From Flavobacteriaceae bacterium (GTDB taxonomy: Bacteria; Bacteroidota; Bacteroidia; Flavobacteriales; Weeksellaceae), in NCBI GenBank assembly GCA_031277475.1, contig JAITMJ010000059.1, positions 1-47,906 on the forward strand: a stretch of DNA of 47,906 nt, in the 5' to 3' direction. The notes under the pieces were generated by a model, which worked only from the letters and a program-made list of their open reading frames with translations, was not told the origin of the DNA and did no database searches. Position numbers and translations under genes: made by a program. Within the stretch, counting starts at the first letter, position 1. The number at the start of each line of letters is the position of its first letter. Below are positions 22,996 to 30,204 of the stretch, in pieces.

Positions 22996-24531
22996 TTACA
23001 ATCGGTCAAAAAATTCGGGTCTTGTTTCTTCAAAAAGTTTAACATAATCACTTGTGATTTTGGCTTTTTTCTGTTCGTTGCGTATTGTTCTGCTGATCTG
23101 TTCCTTATTCATATTTTTTGTTTTTTCCAGCAGTTGTTCTTTACGTTCCAGTTCGGTGGTGCTGACGATTAATTTTTTACCGATTTTATCTTTTTCATAA
23201 GCCATTTTTTCTGAAATAAGTTCGACGTTTTCTTTTTCAAGTTTCAATCTCTTGTTTCGCCGATTGGCGTGAATCACGGCAGATATCAAAAAACCAATCA
23301 CAGAAAAACCGATGACATAATAAAGTGTAGATCTTGTTTTGATAAGGGAGAGTGCGGCGTCTTTCTTCTCTACTTCAAATTTTATTTCGGCGAGTTGGCG
23401 CTGTTCTTCCATTTGAGCGTCCACGTGTTGTTTGTAATAATCAAAACCTTTAGCCATCGCTTCCAATGCTTGTTGATATTCGCCTGCATTGGAATAGACT
23501 TCGGATAAACTCACATAAGAATCACTGACGACATTGGGTTGTATAATTTTATCCACTTCTATTTTTTGCAGATATAATTCTGCGGCTCTTGCATAATTTT
23601 TCTGTTCGATGGCGTCAAGAATATTGTAACTGATGTAGATTCTTTTGATTCTGTGATTGTTTCCTGCTAATTTTTTGGAATTTTCTATGTAGAGATTGAA
23701 CAATTCTTTGTAATGAGCACTCGAACCTCGGTTAAATTTCAAAACCATAAGTGCATCTCCGTAAGTTGCCATATTTATATCGTTTTCATTTTTGGTAATA
23801 AACTCTTCCAAGCGTTCGGAATTTTGTGAAATCAAATTTGTATTTTGGGGCGAATATGAAAGCATGAATGCCAATTTTAGATTCATTGCCGAGCACAAAA
23901 TATCCTTATTTTCGGTTTTTCCGGCAGTTTGATACATCAAATCAAGATATTTTTCGGCATCCGTTTTTTTTCCTTTTTCTCTGTTTTGGATATACAAACG
24001 TCTATAGATATTGAATAATAATTTATACTTTTCTACCGATTTTTCGGGAAGTTTTTCGGCAATGGATAAAGACAGTAAATAATCGTTATAATCATATTTC
24101 GAATCCGTTATACCTTTTGCGCCGGCAATGTAATAATAACCCCACGCTTGTGCTTCGCTATTGGCGGTTTTCGGAATGGCAGCGTATATGCTGTCTATAA
24201 TTTTGTATATGCGGGTAATATTTCTGGGATAGATATTCCAAGTATTTGCCAATTCCCGATTCAAAACATAAATCATATATCCGCCGTCTTTCTGTTTTTG
24301 GGCAAGTGTACGCGCTTGATTTAAAAATTTTTCCGCTTTCAGACTGTCTCCCAATTCGGTGTACAGCCGTGAAATATCAGTCATTGGTTTTATTTTTTCT
24401 TGTGGCTCGGCTTCACTGTTCACAATTTTCGACAGAGAATCTATCGCCAACTGTTCGCCTCTTTGTGCGGAAATTTTGCTTGAAATACTGATTGCCAAAA
24501 CAGCAATGCAAATGAAAATGGTACGGTTCAT
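22996..24531 (-). CDS. TPR membrane sensor/regulator truncated before its HTH domain
   Basis: This 511-residue protein (from ATG 24531) has a signal peptide (MNRTIFICIAVLAISISSKISAQ). A periplasmic TPR array of about 370 residues follows (for example SLSEVYSNAGEYQQALEAMAKGF), then one membrane helix (TLYYVIGFSVIGFLISAVIH), a charged coiled coil (LKLEKENVELISEKMAYEKD) and KKAKITSDYVKLFEETRPEFFDRL. Full relatives continue into a LuxR-like HTH; here TAA 22996-22998 intervenes, with the HTH still in frame behind it. The protein would therefore sense but not bind DNA. A perfect -7 box is at 24565-24572. The longer TTG frame overlaps that box, so ATG 24531 is chosen. Confidence 0.8.
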   Translation of the reverse strand: MNRTIFICIAVLAISISSKISAQRGEQLAIDSLSKIVNSEAEPQEKIKPMTDISRLYTELGDSLKAEKFLNQARTLAQKQKDGGYMIYVLNRELANTWNIYPRNITRIYKIIDSIYAAIPKTANSEAQAWGYYYIAGAKGITDSKYDYNDYLLSLSIAEKLPEKSVEKYKLLFNIYRRLYIQNREKGKKTDAEKYLDLMYQTAGKTENKDILCSAMNLKLAFMLSYSPQNTNLISQNSERLEEFITKNENDINMATYGDALMVLKFNRGSSAHYKELFNLYIENSKKLAGNNHRIKRIYISYNILDAIEQKNYARAAELYLQKIEVDKIIQPNVVSDSYVSLSEVYSNAGEYQQALEAMAKGFDYYKQHVDAQMEEQRQLAEIKFEVEKKDAALSLIKTRSTLYYVIGFSVIGFLISAVIHANRRNKRLKLEKENVELISEKMAYEKDKIGKKLIVSTTELERKEQLLEKTKNMNKEQISRTIRNEQKKAKITSDYVKLFEETRPEFFDRL

Positions 24532-24564
24532 CTTAGTCCTTAAATCTTTTTTTTGTTTCAAGGG

Positions 24565-24572
24565 CAAAAATA
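24565..24572 (-). promoter_or_regulatory. -7 box of the TPR sensor gene
   Basis: Minus-strand TATTTTTG, exact TAnnTTTG, 33 nt before ATG 24531. Confidence 0.55.
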
Positions 24573-25298
24573 GAATTATTTTTTCATTGTTTCATACGAC
24601 AAATTTACAAAATTTTTACAACTAATTGATAAACAATGTTTTGTTATTTTTATGTAGTGTATTTGTATAGTAAAAACTATTTTAAGGGGAGGGGTATTTT
24701 TGTTTTTGTAGAGCATTTGTAGGGGATTCTTTTTTGTTTTTTGTTCATTTTATCCTCTACTTTGCCCCCGAAAAATTAAAAGCCGAGTATAAAAAGCGAT
24801 AAGCAACAGGCAATAAGCCGCAGCAAAGCACATTTTGTGAAATGTTAGGTTCATTGAAACTTTTCGGAAGTAAGCGGAGCAACAAAAACGCTCCGCTCTT
24901 TCGGAAAGGAATATGCCCCCTAACCCCCGAAGGGGGGAATGAAAAAAAACATTCACTCAATATATAAAGTAAGCACTTTGACAAAGTTGAAAATCTTTGT
25001 CAAAGTTTTAAAAACAAAATTCGCAAGAGTTAGTCACTAAAAAAAAGAAAGAGATTGCGGGTCAGACCCGCAATGACGCCAAAAGCAAAAAGCCATTCGC
25101 CAACCGACATATGAAACATAAAAGCACATATCAACCATATATCCTTTCCTCCAAAAGAGGCGAGATCACCGCAAAACATTTTTTACAAAAAATGTTTTTT
25201 CATCAATCCTTAATGTTTCTTTCAGGAACGCGTCTTGTCTTTTGGCGAGACGCTTCCCGAAAGGAATTTCATTAAAAAAAATCAATAATTAAAATATC
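24573..25298. repeat. Repeat-rich non-coding stretch
   Basis: About 725 bp carry several palindromes and no convincing gene: AGCGGAGC/GCTCCGCT (24873-24897), a CCCCCGAAGGGGG hairpin (24924-24936), a CTTTGACAAAG...CTTTGTCAAAG hairpin (24975-25004) that recurs at 27257-27286, TGCGGGTCAGACCCGCA (25057-25073), an AAAACATTTTTT hairpin (25173-25198) and a long imperfect hairpin (25224-25263). These are typical intergenic dispersed repeats. ORFs that can be drawn across them follow the repeats and are not credible genes. Confidence 0.65.
25224..25263 (+). repeat. Long imperfect hairpin upstream of the small membrane ORF
   Basis: CTTTC-A-GGAA-C-GCGTCTTG pairs with CGAGACGC-TTCC-C-GAAAG around an 8-nt loop: 17 pairs with one mismatch, one bulge and one G-U pair. 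It lies about 35 nt before ATG 25299 and would be in the leader if transcription starts further upstream. Confidence 0.55.
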
Positions 25299-25451
25299 AT
25301 GTCTCAAGTAATATACCGCCGAAAAAGAAATAGAAAAATATCAAACGCAAGACTATGGTTTATAATTTTAATAACGCTCGTAGCGATTTCTTTTCCATGG
25401 TGGGTGGATTATTTTATAAACTTCATCGCGGAATTGGGGGATAGGTTTTAG
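25299..25451 (+). CDS. Small basic membrane protein (50 aa)
   Basis: A 50-codon frame starts MSQVIYRRKRNRKISNARLW and continues into one hydrophobic helix (FIILITLVAISFPWWVDYF), ending NFIAELGDRF and TAG. A strongly basic N-terminus before a single helix predicts an inner-membrane protein with the N-terminus inside. An AT-rich stretch of the sort used for translation initiation in this phylum precedes the ATG. It ends 76 nt before the large secreted protein gene on the same strand and may be cotranscribed with it. I do not recognise a family. Coding is inferred from the clean protein-like composition in a region otherwise made of repeats. Confidence 0.45.
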   Translation: MSQVIYRRKRNRKISNARLWFIILITLVAISFPWWVDYFINFIAELGDRF

Positions 25452-25527
25452 GTTAAAAACAGCATAGCAGAGATTAAATAAAACAAAATCAATCATCATA
25501 AAATACATAAATCAAATATTTCACAAC

Positions 25528-27204
25528 ATGAAAAACAGACATTTCTTGTCGCTCATCGCACTTACAGTAAGTGCCGCGGCGTATGCACAAACACCAAGTG
25601 GTGTAGGAATTAATACTATTGCTCCAAAAGCAACATTAGACGTAGTCGGAAAACCGATAGACGCAGAGAATCTTGCAGGCGTCATCGCCCCGAGATTAAG
25701 ACTGGATCAACTGAATGCTGCCCAAATATACACGGCAGACCAAACCGGTGCCATAGTATATGTAAACGATATTACGACAAACATACCGTCTCCGTACAAA
25801 CCTGCCGGACAGACCATAAACATTAGAAATATAGGTTACTATTATTTTGACGGCGATGTGTGGCAAATGATGAGTGGCAATGATTGGCATCTTACCGGAA
25901 ACACGCTGGGTATTTCAAATGATTTAGACTCTACTACTCCGCCTGATCCGGATGCTGAATTTACGGTAGGCGACAGATACCTCGGAACCAATGACGAAAA
26001 CCCTTTGGTCTTTAAAGTAAACGAACAATGGGCAGGCTACATCAGCAATGTAGATACGAAAGAAAGCGGAAATTTCAATGCTTTTGGTCTGGGAGCATTG
26101 GAAAACAATGTTCCTCAAAAAGTATTTTCCATCTATTATGGTGTGGGCAACAATGCTTTCGGACACAATGCGCTTAATAAAAATGTAATCGGTCGTTGGA
26201 ACACTGCTTTTGGAGATCAGGCACTTGCCAATAATGATAATGACAGCAATACTGCTTTTGGGTATAGAGCACTTGCCAATGGAGATTCCAGCCTTGAAAG
26301 CACAGCAGTGGGTACCAGTGCCATGGAGCGCATATCAGATATCAAGAATGTTGCTGTGGGGAATGGTGCTATGTCATTTGCTACTGAAGGATGCTGTAAC
26401 GTAGCCGTAGGCAATGTCGCTTTAGCCGGTGCTTCTACAATTACCGCTGCTGCTGTTACCGGAAACACAGCCATAGGTAGTTCTGCTTTGAGTACTTGTA
26501 TTTTGTGTGAGGACAATATTGCCATAGGAAGTCAAGCCGGAAATAAATTGGAGGAAGGGTCTTATAATATTCTTCTTGATGCAAGTCAACCCGGTGCTGC
26601 AGGCAGCATTATGACAAAAGGAGATTCTAATATCTTTCTTCGCAGTCAAGGAAATACAGTCAATCCTTTAGGAAATCTAACCGAAATCAATAATATGATG
26701 AACATCGGTGATGTGGTTTTCGGAGTGAATATGTATGATGTTGCCGGAACCATTCCTAATACGGTTAACCTCCCTGCTCCAAGTCTAAATACCAATACCG
26801 CAATCTCCAAAATAGGCATAGGAACTGCTAAACCTCAAACAAAATTGGAAATAAACGGAGCGGCTACCAATACCGCATCATCCATAGGAACAAGTATTAG
26901 CACGACCAATTTCTCCATTGATTTCACGACAAGCAATCTCGCCCGCATAGCACCTGCCAATGACCCTGTTTCTGCCACTCTTAACGGAATGAAAGACGGC
27001 GGTACCTATACGCTTGCTGTTCAGAGAGATGTAGCCGCAGCAATACCAAGAGCAGGTTTCACGGCTCCAAAATTAGGCGGCGGCGGTAATTTTACCATTT
27101 ATTACACGGATTCCACAGGCAGTACATCCGGACACAGGGTTTATACCATTGTCTGTATCGGCGATGTAGCGTATATCTATGTAACTGTATTGACGAATAC
27201 ATAA
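25528..27204 (+). CDS. Secreted protein with YadA-head-like repeats
   Basis: This 558-residue protein has a signal peptide (MKNRHFLSLIALTVSAAAYAQ) and the GVGINTIAPKATLDV opening common to Bacteroidetes surface and tail-fibre-like proteins. The middle (about residues 185-340) has units of the form NTAFGDQALANN, NTAFGYRALANG, NVAVGNVALAG and NTAIGSSAL, which resemble the left-handed beta-roll repeats of trimeric autotransporter heads (Hep/Hag type). A second GIGTAKPQTKLEI module precedes a C-terminal domain ending GDVAYIYVTVLTNT. There is no type IX sorting domain and no YadA anchor. It is probably a secreted, perhaps trimeric, adhesin-like protein. It uses ATA for Ile more than the core genes around it, a hint of foreign origin. 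Confidence 0.8.
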   Translation: MKNRHFLSLIALTVSAAAYAQTPSGVGINTIAPKATLDVVGKPIDAENLAGVIAPRLRLDQLNAAQIYTADQTGAIVYVNDITTNIPSPYKPAGQTINIRNIGYYYFDGDVWQMMSGNDWHLTGNTLGISNDLDSTTPPDPDAEFTVGDRYLGTNDENPLVFKVNEQWAGYISNVDTKESGNFNAFGLGALENNVPQKVFSIYYGVGNNAFGHNALNKNVIGRWNTAFGDQALANNDNDSNTAFGYRALANGDSSLESTAVGTSAMERISDIKNVAVGNGAMSFATEGCCNVAVGNVALAGASTITAAAVTGNTAIGSSALSTCILCEDNIAIGSQAGNKLEEGSYNILLDASQPGAAGSIMTKGDSNIFLRSQGNTVNPLGNLTEINNMMNIGDVVFGVNMYDVAGTIPNTVNLPAPSLNTNTAISKIGIGTAKPQTKLEINGAATNTASSIGTSISTTNFSIDFTTSNLARIAPANDPVSATLNGMKDGGTYTLAVQRDVAAAIPRAGFTAPKLGGGGNFTIYYTDSTGSTSGHRVYTIVCIGDVAYIYVTVLTNT

Positions 27205-27421
27205 GCGGTTGGCAATTGGCTTTTTGCTTTTGGCGGTTGGCAATCAGAGATTAGCACTTTGACAAAGTTTCAAATCTTTGTCAAAGTTTTGGGAACGCAA
27301 AAGTCATAAGAGTCACAAAAGTCCCTAAACAATGGAAAAAGAGATGAAACGCTAAAACCCTTTCAGAGTTTTCAAACTCTGAAAGGGTTAAAAACCGAAC
27401 CTTAAACAAAAACCTTAAATA
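27205..27421. repeat. Dispersed palindromes between the two secreted protein genes
   Basis: The gap holds CTTTGACAAAG...CTTTGTCAAAG (27257-27286, second copy of the one at 24975-25004) and AACCCTTTCAGAG...CTCTGAAAGGGTT (27356-27390). A related TTTCAG...CTGAAAAGG pair occurs at 29223-29252. No gene is seen. Confidence 0.65.
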
Positions 27422-29074
27422 ATGAAAAAATTAATTCTAAAAACAGCAACAATGAAACAACTAAAAACAATCGTCATCACAGCAATTACAGCGATATTTT
27501 ACTTTCTCCCCTCCTTTGGAGGGGCAGGGGGAGGTTGGGCTTACGCACAAGTAGTCGGTACGCCCTATATTGTACCAACTATAGCAAAAGTCGAAGAGCC
27601 AAATTTTTGCACCGGAACCGATAACTCTACCCAAGGCACAGACTTTTGGGTAACTTTCGGGCAGAATTTAACACTTACATCAATTTACGGTCCGGGAGGG
27701 GAAGCCAACGCTCTTTTCATGCTATACATTGCGGCAGATGAGGAAACGGATGTCAGACTGCGTTTTTCGGCAGACAACACCCAAGCCATTTATCATATAC
27801 TCGACCATTCAACGATTAGAATCGACATGAAAAATGTCGATATTACGGGTGCAATAACCCCTGCCGATCGAAATAAACAACAAGCCGTTTATTGCTTTAC
27901 GAACTCAGCAACAGATTATAGTCCTCATAAAAGTAAAAACACATTGCATATTACCTCTGATAAACCTGTATCCGTCTATGCTTTCAACACAGGGTCAACT
28001 ACAACCGATGCCACCATTGTGTTGCCTGTAAGCGGATGGGGAACAGAATACTACAACCTTTCTTACGCACCTATACCTACCGGTATTCCTAATCCTTTGT
28101 CTTTTAGTATAATCATTGCCAATCAATCCACCCAAGTTACCACGCCGGAAGGAATAGAAACGCTTGCCGAGGGAGAGGTATATTATAGAGCAAATAACGT
28201 TGATCTGACAGGCAGACGCTATACTGCCGACCAACCGATAGCGTATTTTGCACACAATGGAGCGACTAATATTCCCATTGGCAGACAAACTGCAGATATA
28301 ATATTGGAGCAGATGCTCCCTGTAGATAAGTGGGGAACGCAATTTTTGGTACCGAACGCTCCCGAAGGTCCGACCAATAATATGCTCAACCATATCCGAA
28401 TAATCGCTTCGGAACAGACAAAGGTTAATTATTCGGGGGCTACCTTAGTAACGGGGCTTGGCTCGGCAGTAAGTTTTGGCGGCTCCGGCGGCATACTGAA
28501 CGCAGGACAGTGGATAGAACTGCAAATTAACGGATCTGCCGGTAATATCCCCAACGACACTCTCGTTAAAAACCACTGCTACATTACATCTGACAAACCG
28601 GTGGGAGTTGCAGGGTATATGGTAGGTGAGGGTGGTACTGCAAGTAATGGAATTAGCGATCCTTCTCTTTGTTGGATACCGCCACTAAGTCAGCTTATTT
28701 CTACGGTTACCGTTATGCCGTTTATATTTCGCCTTTTTGAATATGATATCAATACCACCTTGAGTTACCCCATTTCTACACATTATATGATTATTACCTC
28801 CAAAACAGACGCTAAAGCAAATACCACCATCAGCGAAAGCGGAGTTAATATCGTATTAGACAACAATAAGTGGACGGACAACGCTACATCGGGCTATTCA
28901 TACTATTATCACGAATTTAAAACTGCACAAAGCGTAAGCGATCTCGGAGATTTTGGCAAAAATTTCACTGTCTCCAATTTAAAAAACGGTATATCTGTGT
29001 TAATGGGAGGAATATCTTACTATGAATCCTATTACTACAATGCCGGCAGCGGCACGTGTGTGGTAAATCCGTAG
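27422..29074 (+). CDS. IgGFc-binding-like secreted protein
   Basis: This protein has up to 550 residues. A second in-frame ATG (27452, MKQLKTIVITAITAIF) starts the hydrophobic signal sequence and may be the true start. After AYAQ the mature part contains GTDFWVTFGQNLT, repeated ITSDKPVSVYAFN / ITSDKPVGVAGYM stretches, and VLPVSGWGTEYYNLSYA / LPVDKWGTQFLVPNAP pairs, typical of the IgGFc-binding N-terminal region found in Bacteroidetes surface proteins. A GC-rich palindromic repeat (27506-27535) is inserted within the signal peptide in frame, giving LPSFGGAGGGW before AYAQ. No type IX sorting domain is seen at the C-terminus, so the protein may be shortened or released another way. Confidence 0.78.
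   Translation: MKKLILKTATMKQLKTIVITAITAIFYFLPSFGGAGGGWAYAQVVGTPYIVPTIAKVEEPNFCTGTDNSTQGTDFWVTFGQNLTLTSIYGPGGEANALFMLYIAADEETDVRLRFSADNTQAIYHILDHSTIRIDMKNVDITGAITPADRNKQQAVYCFTNSATDYSPHKSKNTLHITSDKPVSVYAFNTGSTTTDATIVLPVSGWGTEYYNLSYAPIPTGIPNPLSFSIIIANQSTQVTTPEGIETLAEGEVYYRANNVDLTGRRYTADQPIAYFAHNGATNIPIGRQTADIILEQMLPVDKWGTQFLVPNAPEGPTNNMLNHIRIIASEQTKVNYSGATLVTGLGSAVSFGGSGGILNAGQWIELQINGSAGNIPNDTLVKNHCYITSDKPVGVAGYMVGEGGTASNGISDPSLCWIPPLSQLISTVTVMPFIFRLFEYDINTTLSYPISTHYMIITSKTDAKANTTISESGVNIVLDNNKWTDNATSGYSYYYHEFKTAQSVSDLGDFGKNFTVSNLKNGISVLMGGISYYESYYYNAGSGTCVVNP
27506..27535 (+). repeat. Palindromic repeat in frame within a signal peptide
   Basis: CCCCTCCTTTGGAGGGG (27508-27524) followed by a G-rich tail. 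It is of the same type, orientation and reading frame as the repeats at 30621 and 35558. Confidence 0.75.
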
Positions 29075-29265
29075 ATGTAGGTTCGCGGCATACCGCAAAC
29101 TAAGAAAAAATAGAGATTATCTGCCACACGCACATTCCACCCCGTAGAGGTCAAACCTTGGTAGAAACGTTCCGTTGAAAAAATCCTGTCAGGAATTCAA
29201 TCTCGGTAGGGATAATACAGAATCCTTTCAGCGTTTCAAGCTCTGAAAAGGTTTAAAGTCTATCT
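29075..29265. repeat. Dispersed repeat cluster downstream of the IgGFc-binding-like gene
   Basis: Contains AATCCTGTCAGGAATT (29188-29203), CTCGGTAGGGATAATACAG and the CCTTTCAGCG...CTCTGAAAAGG pair. It is typical of non-coding dispersed palindromes. No gene or RNA gene is seen. Confidence 0.55.
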
Positions 29266-29775
29266 TTATTGTTTCACAAACTGCAATTCACCGGCGATTT
29301 TCACTTCGTCCGAAACCATTACACCGCCGGTTTCAAGGGCTGCGTTCCATGTCAAACCGAAATCCGACCGGTTAATTTTTCCACTGAAAGAAAATCCGGC
29401 TTTTGTATTTCCCCACGGATCTTTATTGATTCCACCAAAATCTATATCCAAAATTACAGATTTTGTAATGCCGTTCATGGTCAGATTTCCGGAAATTTCA
29501 CCATTGACGGAATCCGATTTGAAAATAATTTTCGAATGTTGTTCCACATTGAAAAAATCCGAATTTTTCAAATGATTATCACGGTCGGCATTATTCGTAA
29601 ATATTGAATTTACATCAATTTCAGCCGTAGTTTTGGCATTGGTGAAATCATCATTTTTCGCCTCGATTTCCGCATGAAAAATTGTAAATTCACCCTTAAG
29701 ATTGGAAATCATCATGTGTCTTACTTTAAAAGTAATTTCGCTGTGTGTGGGATCTAAAATCCATTTTGTTGACAT
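29266..29775 (-). CDS. YceI family protein
   Basis: This 169-residue protein has the YceI lipocalin-like barrel fold pattern: WILDPTHSEITFKVRHMMISNLKGEF at the start, DRDNHLKNSDFFNVEQHSKIIFKS, then a GNLTMNGITKSVILDIDF strand and GFSFSGKINRSDFGLTWN. Family members bind isoprenoid-like lipids. There is no signal peptide, so this one is cytoplasmic. A palindromic operator-like site lies 62 nt upstream of the ATG and may bind an HxlR- or MarR-type repressor, but no regulator gene adjoins it. The gene is monocistronic. Confidence 0.92.
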   Translation of the reverse strand: MSTKWILDPTHSEITFKVRHMMISNLKGEFTIFHAEIEAKNDDFTNAKTTAEIDVNSIFTNNADRDNHLKNSDFFNVEQHSKIIFKSDSVNGEISGNLTMNGITKSVILDIDFGGINKDPWGNTKAGFSFSGKINRSDFGLTWNAALETGGVMVSDEVKIAGELQFVKQ

Positions 29776-29836
29776 AATTTTCTTTTTTAATTAAGAACTG
29801 CAAATTTATATATTCTAACATTAAAAAAGTAAGTAT

Positions 29837-29868
29837 TATACTTTTGTATAGTGCTATATAAAAGTATA
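29837..29868. promoter_or_regulatory. Palindromic operator upstream of the YceI gene
   Basis: TATACTTTTGTATAG and CTATATAAAAGTATA are inverted repeats matching at 14 of 15 positions with a 2-bp centre. The dyad of about 32 bp and the position upstream of a stress-type gene suggest a dimeric repressor site. There is no T run or GC-rich stem, so it is not a terminator. Confidence 0.65.
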
Positions 29869-30204
29869 GTTTTGTTTAGAATAGGCAAAAACCAAGCTTC
29901 TATTTTTGCTGACTATTTTCGATGTTTTAAACTCTGGTAATCTCATTTCAAAAGGTTTATTGTTTTCTGTTTTTCCCAAATCCGGAAAAAACCAAGAGTT
30001 TTGCTATCGAATATTTTTACTAATTTTATAAAAGCAAAAAGCAATGAATCTGTTTAAGCACGCAGACGAGACAGATTGTAAAGATAAACGAAAATTTTTA
30101 TATACCTGAAAATCAAATTATTACATTTTATGATCCCTATAAATCTGTAAAATCTGCGTTATCTGCGTGCTTTTGAGATGACTTTAAAACCAAAATAAAA
30201 AATT
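29869..30204. other. Non-coding gap upstream of the alpha-2-macroglobulin gene
   Basis: About 335 bp without a convincing gene. The last 150 bp include the AATCTG/CTGCGTGCTTTTGAG dispersed repeat also seen near 22.7 kb, with a partly inverted version (GCACGCAGACGAGACAGATTG, split by divergence) at about 30058. Confidence 0.4.

Noticed and set aside
24750-24984. Two overlapping minus-strand ORFs of 68-75 codons
   Set aside because: They run through CCCCCGAAGGGGG and other dispersed palindromes; the peptides are translations of the repeats.
25111-25275. A 54-codon plus-strand ORF beginning MKHKSTYQPYILSSK
   Set aside because: It spans two hairpins (25173-25198 and 25224-25263) and has no protein-like pattern. 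Coding cannot be excluded but is not supported.
29880-30030. Possible coding remnant downstream of the YceI operator
   Set aside because: The frame has no start, is short, and shows no family resemblance.
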